Source: Ptiloglossa arizonensis (Eukaryota > Arthropoda > Insecta > Hymenoptera > Colletidae). Taken from it: a stretch of 64,000 nucleotides of DNA. The position numbers were made by a program, and so were the translations under genes. Below the pieces are notes generated by a model. That model saw nothing but the letters and a program-made list of their open reading frames with translations. It did no database searches and had not been told where the DNA came from. Of this stretch, positions 1 through 11,500 are shown in pieces. The stretch's first letter is position 1, and the number at the start of each line of letters is the position of its first letter. Location: the NCBI RefSeq assembly GCF_051014685.1, contig NW_027478925.1, positions 1 through 64,000 of the forward strand. Reading direction: 5' to 3'.

Positions 1-36
1 TTGCATCTGAAAGTAGAAACTCGCCCGATTACAACG

Positions 37-57
37 GTATGTGTATTTTTTCCCTAG
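37..57 (+). other. GTATGT...T6CCCTAG, 21-nt GT-AG stretch
   Basis: Seen directly: each monomer carries GTATGT and, ending 15 nt further on, T6CCCTAG. The first looks like a splice donor and the second like a pyrimidine tract with acceptor. The stretch is 21 nt, or seven codons, and its last three bases are the in-frame TAG that closes the plus-strand frame of an otherwise open type-A monomer. At 21 nt it is too short for an intron in most eukaryotes; introns this small are known mainly from some ciliates and chlorarachniophyte nucleomorphs. A donor could instead pair with an acceptor in a later monomer in a satellite transcript. No evidence of transcription or splicing is visible, and chance resemblance is the default reading. 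Confidence 0.2.
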
Positions 58-58
58 G
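53..58. other. CCTAGG palindrome, one per monomer
   Basis: A 6-bp palindrome (AvrII recognition sequence) in nearly every monomer, following T6CC. Exceptions are CCTTGG (1294, 2533, 3772 areas and near 34205), CCTAAG (29.6-36.2 kb subset), CATAGG (near 30846, 31553, 34035, 34736), CCGAGG (49404) and CCTTAGG (56464). A second palindrome, TCGCGA (NruI site), lies at 144-149 of each monomer and overlaps the CENP-B-like motif. Either site predicts a 177-bp ladder after digestion, with longer fragments marking variant monomers. Confidence 0.9.
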
Positions 59-134
59 CCATTCTGGTTAAGCGTTTGGAGCCGCAGAATTGCGAAAAAT
101 TTGTTGCCTTCTCAACCGTTCCTTGGCTTCAAAC

Positions 135-151
135 TCCCATATCTCGCGAAC
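135..151 (-). other. CENP-B-box-like motif (one per monomer)
   Basis: On the minus strand this reads GTTCGCGAGATATGGGA. The mammalian CENP-B box core is NTTCGNNNNANNCGGGN. TTCG, the central A and GGG match in place, and only the C before GGG is T, giving 8 of 9 essential positions. The stretch is among the best conserved of the monomer and recurs roughly every 177 bp. Monomers with CTCGGGAAC (for example near 9351 and 22621) lose the G of TTCG. No monomer with the missing C restored was noticed. By rough count an 8/9 match somewhere in a 177-bp unit on either strand has a chance of about 4%, so it is suggestive only. Binding by a CENP-B-like, pogo-derived protein is inference. Confidence 0.4.
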
Positions 152-414
152 GGATTGACCTAACCCAAAAATTCCAATTGCATCTGAAAGTAGAAACTCG
201 CCCGATTACAAGGGTATGTGTATTTTTCCCCTAGGCCATTCTTGTTAAGCGTTTGGAGCAGCAGAATTGCGAAAAATTTTTTGCCTTCTCAACCATTTCA
301 TGGCTTCAAACTCCCATATCTCGCGAACGGATTGACCTAACCCAAAAATTCCTATTGCTTCTGAAAGTCGAAACTCGCCCGATTACAACGGTATGTGTAT
401 TTTTTTCCCTAGGC

Positions 415-3400
415 CATTCTGGTTAAGCGTTTGGAGCAGCAGAATTGCGAAAAATTTGTTGTCTTCTCAACCATTTCTTAGCTTCAAACTCCCATATCTC
501 GCGAACGGATTGACCCAAACCCAAAAATTCCTGCTGCATCTGAAAGTAGAAACTCGCCCGATTACAACGGTATGTGTATTTTTTCCCTAGGCCATTCTGG
601 TTAAGCGTTTGGAGCAGCAGAATTGCGAAAAATTTGTTGTCTTCTCAACCATTTCTTAGCTTCAAACTCCCATATCTCGCGAACGGATTGACCCAAACCA
701 AAAATTCCTGCTGCATCTGAAAGTAGAAACTCGCCCGTTTACAGCGGTATGTGTATTTTTTCCCTAGGCCATTCTGGTTAAGCGTTTGAAGCAGCAGAAT
801 TGCGAAAAATTTTTTGCCTTCTCAACCATTTCTTAGCTTCAAACTCCCATATCTCGCGAACGGATTGACCTGACCCAAAAATTCCTGTTGCATCTGAAAG
901 TAGAAACTCGCCCGATTACAACGGTATGTGTATTTTTTCCCTAGGCCATTCTGGTTAAGCGTTTGGAGCAGCAGAATTGCGAAAAATTTTTTGCCTTCTC
1001 AACAATTTCTTGGCTTCAAACTCCCATATCTCGCGAACGGATTGACCTAACCCAAAAATTCCTGTAGCGTCTGAAAGTAGAAACTCGCCCGATTACAACG
1101 GTATGTGTATTTTTTCCCTAGGCCATTCTGGTTAAGCGTTTGGAGCAGCAGAATTGCGAAAAATTTTTCGCCTTCTCAACCATTTCTTGGCTTCAAACTC
1201 TCACATCTCGCGAACGGATTGACCTAACCCAAAAATTCCAATTGCATCTGAAAGTAGAAACTCGCCCGATTACCACGGTATGTGTATTTTTTCCCTTGGC
1301 CATTCTGGTTAAGCGTTTGGAGCAGCAGAATTGCGAAAAATTTGTTGTCTTCTCAACCATTTCTTAGCGTCAAACTCCCATATCTCGCGAACGGATTGAC
1401 CTAAGCCAAAAATTCCTGTTGCATCTGAAAGTAGAAACTCGCCCGATTACAACGGTATGTGTATTTTTTCCCTAGGCCATTCTGGTTAAGCGTTTGGAGC
1501 AGCAGAATTGCGAAAAATTTTTTGCCTTCTCAACCATTCCTTGGCTTCAAACTCCCATATCTCGCGAACGGATTGACCTAACCCAAAAATTCCAATTGCA
1601 TCTGAAAGTAGAAACTCGCCCGATTACAACGGTATGTGTATTTTTTCCCTAGGCCATTCTGGTTAAGCGTTTGGAGCAGCAGAATTGCGAAAAATTTGTT
1701 GTCTTCTCAACCATTTCTTAGCTTCAAACTCCCATATCTCGCGAACGGATTGACCCAAACCAAAAATTCCTGCTGCATCTGAAAGTAGAAACTCGCCCGA
1801 TTACAACGGTATGTGTATTTTTTCCCTAGGCCATTCTGGTTAAGCGTTTGGAGCAGCAGAATTGCGAAAAATTTGTTGTCTTCTCAACCATTTCTTAGCT
1901 TCAAACTCCCATATCTCGCGAACGGATTGACCCAAACCAAAAATTCCTGCTGCATCTGAAAGTAGAAACTCGCCCGTTTACAGCGGTATGTGTATTTTTT
2001 CCCTAGGCCATTCTGGTTAAGCGTTTGAAGCAGCAGAATTGCGAAAAATTTTTTGCCTTCTCAACCATTTCTTAGCTTCAAACTCCCATATCTCGCGAAC
2101 GGATTGACCTGACCCAAAAATTCCTGTTGCATCTGAAAGTAGAAACTCGCCCGATTACAACGGTATGTGTATTTTTTCCCTAGGCCATTCTGGTTAAGCG
2201 TTTGGAGCAGCAGAATTGCGAAAAATTTTTTGCCTTCTCAACAATTTCTTGGCTTCAAACTCCCATATCTCGCGAACGGATTGACCTAACCCAAAAATTC
2301 CTGTAGCGTCTGAAAGTAGAAACTCGCCCGATTACAACGGTATGTGTATTTTTTCCCTAGGCCATTCTGGTTAAGCGTTTGGAGCAGCAGAATTGCGAAA
2401 AATTTTTCGCCTTCTCAACCATTTCTTGGCTTCAAACTCTCACATCTCGCGAACGGATTGACCTAACCCAAAAATTCCAATTGCATCTGAAAGTAGAAAC
2501 TCGCCCGATTACCACGGTATGTGTATTTTTTCCCTTGGCCATTCTGGTTAAGCGTTTGGAGCAGCAGAATTGCGAAAAATTTGTTGTCTTCTCAACCATT
2601 TCTTAGCGTCAAACTCCCATATCTCGCGAACGGATTGACCTAAGCCAAAAATTCCTGTTGCATCTGAAAGTAGAAACTCGCCCGATTACAACGGTATGTG
2701 TATTTTTTCCCTAGGCCATTCTGGTTAAGCGTTTGGAGCAGCAGAATTGCGAAAAATTTTTTGCCTTCTCAACCATTCCTTGGCTTCAAACTCCCATATC
2801 TCGCGAACGGATTGACCTAACCCAAAAATTCCAATTGCATCTGAAAGTAGAAACTCGCCCGATTACAACGGTATGTGTATTTTTTCCCTAGGCCATTCTG
2901 GTTAAGCGTTTGGAGCAGCAGAATTGCGAAAAATTTGTTGTCTTCTCAACCATTTCTTAGCTTCAAACTTCCATATCTCGCGAACGGATTGACATAACCC
3001 AAAAATTCCTGTTGCATCTGAAAGTAGAAACTCGCCCGATTACAACGGTATGTGTATTTTTTCCCTAGGCCATTCTGGTTAAGCGTTTGGAGCAGCAGAA
3101 TTGCGAAAAATTTGTTGTCCTCTCAACCATTTCTTAGCTTCAAACTCCCATATCTCGCGAACGGATTGACCCAAACCAAAAATTCCTGCTGCATCTGAAA
3201 GTAGAAACTCGCCCGTTTACAGCGGTATGTGTATTTTTTCCCTAGGCCATTCTGGTTAAGCGTTTGAAGCAGCAGAATTGCGAAAAATTTTTTGCCTTCT
3301 CAACCATTTCTTAGCTTCAAACTCCCATATCTCGCGAACGGATTGACCTGACCCAAAAATTCCTGTTGCATCTGAAAGTAGAAACTCGCCCGATTACAAC

Positions 3401-4550
3401 GGTATGTGTATTTTTTCCCTAGGCCATTCTGGTTAAGCGTTTGGAGCAGCAGAATTGCGAAAAATTTTTTGCCTTCTCAACAATTTCTTGGCTTCAAACT
3501 CCCATATCTCGCGAACGGATTGACCTAACCCAAAAATTCCTGTAGCGTCTGAAAGTAGAAACTCGCCCGATTACAACGGTATGTGTATTTTTTCCCTAGG
3601 CCATTCTGGTTAAGCGTTTGGAGCAGCAGAATTGCGAAAAATTTTTCGCCTTCTCAACCATTTCTTGGCTTCAAACTCTCACATCTCGCGAACGGATTGA
3701 CCTAACCCAAAAATTCCAATTGCATCTGAAAGTAGAAACTCGCCCGATTACCACGGTATGTGTATTTTTTCCCTTGGCCATTCTGGTTAAGCGTTTGGAG
3801 CAGCAGAATTGCGAAAAATTTGTTGTCTTCTCAACCATTTCTTAGCGTCAAACTCCCATATCTCGCGAACGGATTGACCTAAGCCAAAAATTCCTGTTGC
3901 ATCTGAAAGTAGAAACTCGCCCGATTACAACGGTATGTGTATTTTTTCCCTAGGCCATTCTGGTTAAGCGTTTGGAGCAGCAGAATTGCGAAAAATTTTT
4001 TGCCTTCTCAACCATTCCTTGGCTTCAAACTCCCATATCTCGCGAACGGATTGACCTAACCCAAAAATTCCAATTGCATCTGAAAGTAGAAACTCGCCCG
4101 ATTACAACGGTATGTGTATTTTTTCCCTAGGCCATTCTGGTTAAGCGTTTGGAGCAGCAGAATTGCGAAAAATTTGTTGTCTTCTCAACCATTTCTTAGC
4201 TTCAAACTTCCATATCTCGCGAACGGATTGACATAACCCAAAAATTCCTGTTGCATCTGAAAGTAGAAACTCGCCCGATTACAACGGTATGTGTATTTTT
4301 TCCCTAGGCCATTCTGGTTAAGCGTTTGGAGCAGCAGAATTGCGAAAAATTTGTTGTCCTCTCAACCATTTCTTAGCTTCAAACTCCCATATCTCGCGAA
4401 CGGATTGACCCAAACCAAAAATTCCTGCTGCATCTGAAAGTAGAAACTCGCCCGTTTACAGCGGTATGTGTATTTTTTCCCTAGGCCATTCTGGTTAAGC
4501 GTTTGAAGCAGCAGAATTGCGAAAAATTTTTTGCCTTCTCAACCATTTCT
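415..4550. repeat. Heptameric HOR block A, 1,239 bp x about 3.3
   Basis: Seven monomers (7 x 177 = 1,239 bp) repeat as a unit. Units can be drawn as 534-1772, 1773-3011 and 3012-4250, with a partial to about 4550. Markers recur at this exact spacing: the GCCCGTTTACAGCGG monomer near 709, 1948, 3187 and 4426; TGTAGCGTCTG near 1063, 2302 and 3541; and CCCTTGGCC near 1293, 2532 and 3771. No difference was noted by eye across 709-1594 against 1948-2833 and 3187-4072. The last monomer of unit 1 differs from those of units 2 and 3 (ACTCCCAT...GACCCAAACC against ACTTCCAT...GACATAACCC), and GTCCTCTC is confined to the first monomer of unit 3 and of the partial fourth copy. The block ends where TTAGC/GACCTGACCC changes to TTGGC/GACCTAACCC. 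Confidence 0.93.
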
Positions 4551-6775
4551 TGGCTTCAAACTCCCATATCTCGCGAACGGATTGACCTAACCCAAAAATT
4601 CCAATTGCATCTGAAAGTAGAAACTCGCCCGATTACCACGGTATGTGTATTTTTTCCCTAGGCCATTCTGGTTAAGCGTTTGGAGCAAAAGAATTGCGAA
4701 AAATTTGTTGTCTTCTCAACCATTTCTTAGCTTCAAACTCCCATATCTCGCGAACGGATTGACCTAACCCAAAAATTCCTGTAGCGTCTGAAAGTAGAAA
4801 CTCGCCCGATTACAACGGTATGTGTATTTTTTCCCTAGGCCATTCTGGTTAAGCGTTTGGAGCAGCAGAATTGCGAAAAATTTTTTGCCTTCTCAACCAT
4901 TCCTTGGCTTCAAACTCCCATATCTCGCGAACGGATTGACCTAACACAAAAATTCCTGTTGCGTCTGAAAGCAGAAACTCGCCCGATTACAGCGGTATGT
5001 GTATTTTTACCCTAGGCCATTCTGGTTAAGCGTTTGGAGCAGCAGAAGTGCGAAAAATTTGTTGTCTTCTCAACCATTTCTTAGCTTCAAACTCCCATAT
5101 CTCGCGAACGGATAGACCTGACCCAAAAATTCCTGTTGCATCTGAAAGTAGAAACTCGCCCGATCACAACGGTATGCGTATTTTTTCCCTAGGACATTCT
5201 GGTTAAGCGTTTGGAGCAGCAGAATTGCGAAAAATTTTTCGCCTTCTCAACCATTTCTTGGCTTCAAACTCCCATATCTCGCGAACGGATTGACCTAACC
5301 CAAAAATTCCTGTAGCGTCTGAAAGTAGAATCTCGCCCGATTACAACGGTATGTGTATTTTTTCCCTAGGCCATTCTTGTTAAGCGTTTGGAGCAGCAGA
5401 ATTGCGAAAAATTTTTTGCCTTCTCAACCATTTCTTGGCTTCAAACTCCCATATCTCGCGAACGGATTGACCTAACCCAAAAATTCCTATTGCTTCTGAA
5501 AGTCGAAACTCGCCCGATTACAACGGTATGTGTATTTTTTCCCTAGGCCATTCTGGTTAAGCGTTTGGAGCAGCAGAAGTGCGAAAAAGTTGTTGTCTTC
5601 TCAACCATTTCTTAGCTTCAAACTCCCATATCTCGCGAACGGATTGACCTAACCCAAAAATTCCTGTTGCATCTGAAAGTAGAAACTCGCCCGATTACAA
5701 CGGTATGTGTATTTTTTCCCTAGGCCATTCTGGTTAAGCGTTTGGAGCAGCAGAATTGCGAAAAATTTTTTGCCTTCTCAACCGTTCCTTGGCTTCAAAC
5801 TCCCATATCTCGCGAACGGATTGACCTAACTCAAAAATTCCTGTTGCCTCTGAAAGTAGAAACTCGCCCGATTACAGCGGTAGGTGTATTTTCACCCTAG
5901 GCCATTCTGGTTAAGCGTTTGGAGCAGCAGAATTGCGAAAAATTTTTTGCCTCCTCAACCATTTCTTGGCTTCAAACTGCCATATCTCGCGAACGGATTG
6001 ACCTAACCCAAAAATTCCTGTAGCGTCTGAAAGTAGAAACTCGCCCGATTACAACGGTATGTGTATTTTATCCCTAGGCCATTCTGGTTAAGCGTTTGGA
6101 GCAGCAGAATTGCGAAAAATTTTTTGCCTTCTCAACCATTTCTTGGCTTCAAACTCCCATGTCTCGCGAACGGATTGACCTAACCCCAAAATTCCTATTG
6201 CATCTGAAAGTAGAAACTCGCCCGATTACAACGGTATGTGTATTTTTTCCCTAGGCCATTCTGGTTAAGCGTTTGGAGCAGCAGAATTGCGAAAAATTTG
6301 TTGCCTTCTCAACCATTTCTTAGCTTCAAACTCCCATATCTCGCGAACGGATTGACCTAAACCAAAAATTCCTGTTGCATTTGAAAGTAGAAACTCGCCC
6401 GATTACAGCGGTATGTGTATTTTTTCCCTAGGCCATTCTGGTTAAGCGTTTGGAGCAGCAGAATTGCGAAAAATTTGTTGCCTTCTCAACCATTCCTTGG
6501 CTTCAAACTCCCATATCTCGCGAACGGGGTGACCTAACTCAAAAATTCCTGTTGCGTCTGAAAGTAGAAACTCGCCCGATTACAACGGTATGTGTATTTT
6601 TTCCCTAGGCCATTCTTGTTAAGCGTTTGGAGCAGCAGAATTGCGAAAAATTTTGTGCCTTCTCAACCATTTCATGGCTTCAAACTCCCATATCTCGCGA
6701 ACGGATTGACCTAAACCAAAAATTCCTGTTGCACCTGAAAGTAGAAACTCGCCCGTTTACAGCGGTATGTGTATT
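4551..6775. repeat. Irregular satellite stretch
   Basis: About 12.5 monomers with no HOR copy that I could establish. It mixes the TTTTTTGCC...TTGG and TTGTTGTC...TTAG types with TGTAGCG and TTGCTTCTG junction variants. Private variants include GGAGCAAAAG (4681), GATAGACC (about 5113), AGTGCGAAAAAGTTG (about 5578) and GGGGTGACC (about 6525). No gene, RNA or mobile element is seen. Confidence 0.85.
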
Positions 6776-8400
6776 TTTTCCCTAGGCCATTCTGGTTAAG
6801 CGTTTGAAGCAGCAGAATTGCGAAAAATTTTTTGCCTTCTCAACCATTTCTTGGCTTCAAACTCCCATATCTCGCGAACGGAATGACCTAACCCAAAAAT
6901 TCCTATTGCATCTGAAAGTAGAAACTCGCCCGATTACCACGGTATGTGTATTTTTTCCCTAGGCCATTCTGGTTAAGCGTTTGGAGCAGCAGAATTGCGA
7001 AAAATTTTTTGCCTTCTCAACCGTTCCTTGGCTTCAAACTCCCATACCTCGCGAACGGATTGACCTAACCCAAAAATTCCAATTGCATCTGAAAGTAGAA
7101 ACTCGCCCGATTACAACGGTATGTGTATTTTCTCCCTAGGCCATTCTGGTTAAGCGTTTGGAGCAGCAGAATTGCGAAAAATTGTTTGCCTTCTCAACCA
7201 TTTCTTGGCTTCAAACTCCCATATCTCGCGAACGGATTGATCTAACCCAAAAATTGCAATTGCATCTGAAAGTAGAAACTCGCCCGATTACAACGGTATG
7301 TGTATTTTTTCCCTAGGCCATTCTGGTTAAGCGTTTGGAGCAGCAGAATTGCGAAAAATTTGTTGTCTTCTCAACCATTTCTTAGCTTCAAACTACCATA
7401 TCTCGCGAACGGATTGACATAACCCAAAAATTCCTGTTGCATCTGAAAGTAGAAACTCGCCCGATTACAACGGTATGTGTATTTTTTCCCTAGGCCATTC
7501 TTGTTAAGCGTTTGGAGCAGCAGAATTGCGAAAAATTTTTTGCCTTCTCAACCATTTCATGGCTTCAAACTCCCATATCTCGCGAACGGATTGACCTAAC
7601 CCAAAAATTCCTATTGCTTCTGAATGTAGAAACTCGCCCGATTACAGCGGTAGGTGTATTTTTACCCTAGGCCATTCTGGTTAAGCGTTTGAAGCAGCAG
7701 AATTGCGAAAAATTTTTTGCCTCCTCAACCATTTCTTGGCTTCAAACTCCCATATCTCGCGAACGGATTGACCAAACCCAAAAATTCCTATTGCATCTGA
7801 AAGTAGAAACTCGCCCGATTACCACGGTATGTGTATTTTTTCCCTAGGCCATTCTGGTTAAGCGTTTGGAGCAGCAGAATTGCGAAAAATTGTTTGCCTT
7901 CTCAACCATTTCTTGGCTTCAAACTCCCATATCTCGCGAACGGATTGACCTAACCCAAAAATTCCAATTGCATCTGAAAGTAGAAACTCGCCCGATTACA
8001 ACGGTATGTGTATTTTTTCCCTAGGCCATTCTGGTTAAGCGTTTGGAGCAGCAGAATTGCGAAAAATTTGTTGTCTTCTCAACCATTTCTTAGCTTCAAA
8101 CTACCATATCTCGCGAACGGATTGACATAACCCAAAAATTCCTGTTGCATCTGAAAGTAGAAACTCGCCCGATTACAACGGTATGTGTATTTTTTCCCTA
8201 GGCCATTCTTGTTAAGCGTTTGGAGCAGCAGAATTGCGAAAAATTTTTTGCCTTCTCAACCATTTCATGGCTTCAAACTCCCATATCTCGCGAACGGATT
8301 GACCTAACCCAAAAATTCCTATTGCTTCTGAAAGTAGAAACTCGCCCGATTACAGCGGTAGGTGTATTTTTACCCTAGGCCATTCTGGTTAAGCGTTTGG
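6776..8400. repeat. Pentamer/tetramer HOR, 885 and 708 bp spacing
   Basis: The GATTACCACGG variant recurs at 6934 and 7819 (885 bp, five monomers). Downstream markers recur at 708 bp (four monomers): ACTACCATATC near 7394 and 8102, and TAGGTGTATTTTTACCC at 7651 and 8359. The second copy therefore lacks one complete monomer present in the first, near 7020-7180, which carries CCGTTCCTTGG. This is a whole-monomer deletion (or insertion) between neighbouring copies. Confidence 0.85.
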
Positions 8401-8599
8401 AGCAGCAGAATTGCGAAAAATTTTTTGCCTTCTCAACCATTTCTTGGTTTCAAACTCCCATATCTCGCGAACGGATTGACCTAACCCAAAAATTCCTGTA
8501 GCGTCTGAAAGTAGAAACTCGCTCGATTACAACGGTATGTGTATTTTTTCCCTAGGCCATTCTGGTTAAGCGTTTGAAGCAGCAGAATTGCGAAAAATT

Positions 8600-11500
8600 T
8601 GTTGTCTTCTCAACCATTTCTTAGCTTCAAACTGCCATATCTCGCGAACGGATTGACCTAACCCAAAAATTCCAATTCCATCTGAAAGTAGAAACTCGCC
8701 CGATTACAACGGTATGTGTATTTTCTCCCTAGGCCATTCTGGTTAAGCGTTTGGAGCAGCAGAATTGCGAAAAATTGTTTGCCTTCTCAACCATTTCTTG
8801 GCTTCAAACTCCCATATCTCGCGAACGGATTGACCTAACCCAAAAATTCCGATTGCATCTGAAAGTGGAAACTCGCCCGATTACAACGGTATGTGTATTT
8901 TTTCCCTAGGCCATTCTGGTTAAGCGTTTGGAGCAGCAGAATTGCGAAAAATTTGTTGTCTTCTCAACCATTTCTTAGCTTCAAACTACCATATCTCGCG
9001 AACGGATTGACATAACCCAAAAGTTCCTGTTGCATCTGAAAGTAGAAACTCGCCCGATTACAACGGTATGTGTATTTTTTCCCTAGGCCATTCTTGTTAA
9101 GCGTTTGGAGCAGCAGAATTGCGAAAAATTTTTTGCCTTCTCAAACATTTCTTGGCTTCAAACTCCCATATCTCGCGAACGGATTGACCTAACCCAAAAA
9201 TTCCTATTGCTTCTGAAAGTGGAAACTCGCCCGATTACAACGGTATGTGTATTTTTTCCCTAGGCCATTCTGGTTAAGCGTTTGAAGCAGCAGAATTGCG
9301 AAAAATTTTTTGCCTTCTCAACCATTTCATGGCTTCAAACTCCCATATCTCGGGAACGGATTGACCTAACCCAAAAATTCCTATTGCTTCTAAAAGTCGA
9401 ATCTCGCCCGATTACAACGGTATGTGTATTTCTTCCCTAGGCCATTCTGGTTAAGCGTTTGAAGCAGCAGAATTGCGAAAAATTTGTTGTCTTCTCAACC
9501 ATTTCTTGGTTTCAAACTCCCATATCTCGCGAACGGTTTGACCTAACCCAAAAATTCCTGTAGCGTCTGAAAGTAGAAACTCGCTCGATTACAACGCTAT
9601 GTGTATTTTTTCCCTAGGCCATTCTGGTTAAGCGTTTGAAGCAGCAGAATTGCGAAAAATTTGTTGTCTTCTCAACCATTTCTTAGCTTCGAACTCCCAT
9701 ATCTCGCGAACGGATTGACCTAACCCAAAAATTCCAATTGCATCTGAAAGTAGAAACTCGCCCGATTACAACGGTATGTGTATTTTCTCCCTAGCCCGTT
9801 CTGGTTAAGCGTTTGGAGCAGCAGAATTGCGAAAAATTGTTTGCCTTCTCAACCATTTCTTGGCTTCAAACTCCCATATCTCGCGAACGGATTGACCTAA
9901 CCCAAAAATTCCAATTGCATCTGAAAGTAGAAACTCGCCCGATTACAACGGTATGTGTATTTTCTCCCTAGGCCGTTATGGTTAAGCGTTTGGAGCAGCA
10001 GAATTGCGAAAAATTGTTTGCCTTCTCAACCATTTCTTGGCTTCAAACTCCCATATCTCGCGAACGGATTGACCTAACCCAAAAATTCCAATTGCATCGG
10101 AAAGTAGAAACTCGCCGATTACAACGGTATGTGTATTTTCTCCCTAGGCCGTTCTGGTTAAGCGTTTGGAGCAGCAGAATTGCGAAAAATTGTTTGCCTT
10201 CTCAACCATTTCTTGGCTTCAAACTCCCATATCTCGCGAACGGATTGACCAAACCCAAAAATTCCTATTGCATCTGAAAGTAGAAACTCGCCCGATTACA
10301 ACGGTATGTGTATTTTTTCCCTAGGCCATTCTTGTTAAGCGTTTGGAGCAGCAGAATTGCGAAAAATTTGTTGTCTTCTCAACCCTTTCTTAGCTTCAAA
10401 CTGCCATATCTCGCGAACGGATTGACCTAACCCAAAAATTCCAATTCCATCTGAAAGTAGAAACTCGCCCGATTACAACGGTATGTGTATTTTCTCCCTA
10501 GGCCATTCTGGTTAAGCGTTTGGAGCAGCAGAATTGCGAAAAATTGTTTGCCTTCTCAACCATTTCTTGGCTTCAAACTCCCATATCTCGCGAACGGATT
10601 GACCTAACCCAAAAATTCCGATTGCATCTGAAAGTGGAAACTCGCCCGATTACAACGGTATGTGTATTTTTTCCCTAGGCCATTCTGGTTAAGCGTTTGG
10701 AGCAGCAGAATTGCGAAAAATTTGTTGTCTTCTCAACCATTTCTTAGCTTCAAACTACCACATCTCGCGAACGGATTGACATAACCCAAAAGTTCCTGTT
10801 GCATCTGAAAGTAGAAACTCGCCCGATTACAACGGTATGTGTATTTTTTCCCTAGGCCATTCTTGTTAAGCGTTTGGAGCAGCAGAATTGCGAAAAATTT
10901 TTTGCCTTCTCAAACATTTCTTGGCTTCAAACTCCCATATCTCGCGAACGGTTTGACCTAACCCAAAAATTCCTGTAGCGTCTGAAAGTAGAAACTCGCT
11001 CGATTACAACGGTATGTGTATTTTTTCCCTAGGCCATTCTGGTTAAGCGTTTGAAGCAGCAGAATTGCGAAAAATTTGTTGTCTTCTCAACCATTTCTTA
11101 GCTTCAAACTCCCATATCTCGCGAACGGATTGACCTAACCCAAAAATTCCAATTGCATCTGAAAGTAGAAACTCGCCCGATTACAACGGTATGTGTATTT
11201 TCTCCCTAGGCCGTTCTGGTTAAGCGTTTGGAGCAGCAGAATTGCGAAAAATTGTTTGCCTTCTCAACCATTTCTTGGCTTCAAACTCCCATATCTCGCG
11301 AACGGATTGACCTAACCCAAAAATTCCAATTGCATCTGAAAGTAGAAACTCGCCCGATTACAACGGTATGTGTATTTTCTCCCTAGGCCGTTATGGTTAA
11401 GCGTTTGGAGCAGCAGAATTGCGAAAAATTGTTTGCCTTCTCAACCATTTCTTGGCTTCAAACTCCCATATCTCGCGAACGGATTGACCTAACCCAAAAA

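Larger units (their letters stand above)
1..177 (+). repeat. Reference satellite monomer
   Basis: First complete monomer, used here as the numbering frame; the start at TTGCATCTG is arbitrary. The next units start at 178, 355 and 534. Landmarks in order: GAAACTCGCCCGATTAC at 17-32; GTATGT at 37-42; T6 at 46-51; CCTAGG at 53-58; GGTTAAGCG at 66-74; GAATTGCG at 87-94; the A5T-rich tract from about 95; the type-defining block at 103-126; TCCCATATCTCGCGAAC at 135-151; GACCTAACCC at 157-166; and CAAAAATTCC at 166-175. The length of 177 is a multiple of three, so a reading frame carries from one intact monomer into the next. This copy is slightly atypical, with GAGCCGCAG where most have GAGCAGCAG. 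Confidence 0.95.
1..430. repeat. Irregular monomers at left edge
   Basis: About 2.4 monomers (starts 1, 178, 355) that do not match the 1,239-bp unit to their right as closely as its own copies match one another. The monomer from 355 has TTGCTTCTGAAAGTCG and a seven-T tract and is 179 bp long. No gene or site other than the satellite is seen. Confidence 0.85.

Noticed and set aside
157..168. Telomere-like CCTAACCC in each monomer
   Set aside because: Only one 8-bp occurrence per 177 bp, never in tandem, and often changed (GACATAACCC, GACCAAACCC). It does not form a telomeric or interstitial telomeric repeat.
393..590. Short plus-strand open frame of 65 codons
   Set aside because: It lies wholly within satellite monomers and is open only because of a seven-T tract and an additional C in this copy. 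No start or ribosome-binding context and no known domain; the same peptide pieces recur in broken form throughout the array.
1140..3845. Three identical 75-codon open frames (1140-1367, 2379-2606, 3618-3845)
   Set aside because: They are one variant (CCCTTGGCC losing the usual TAG) copied by the 1,239-bp HOR, starting at TTG rather than ATG. Identity reflects recent duplication, not selection on a protein.
6880..6887. GAATGACC as an early anchor monomer
   Set aside because: Only the single GATTG to GAATG change is present; the linked CATACC, CACAAA, GTGGC and CCCCATT changes are missing, so it is an independent substitution.
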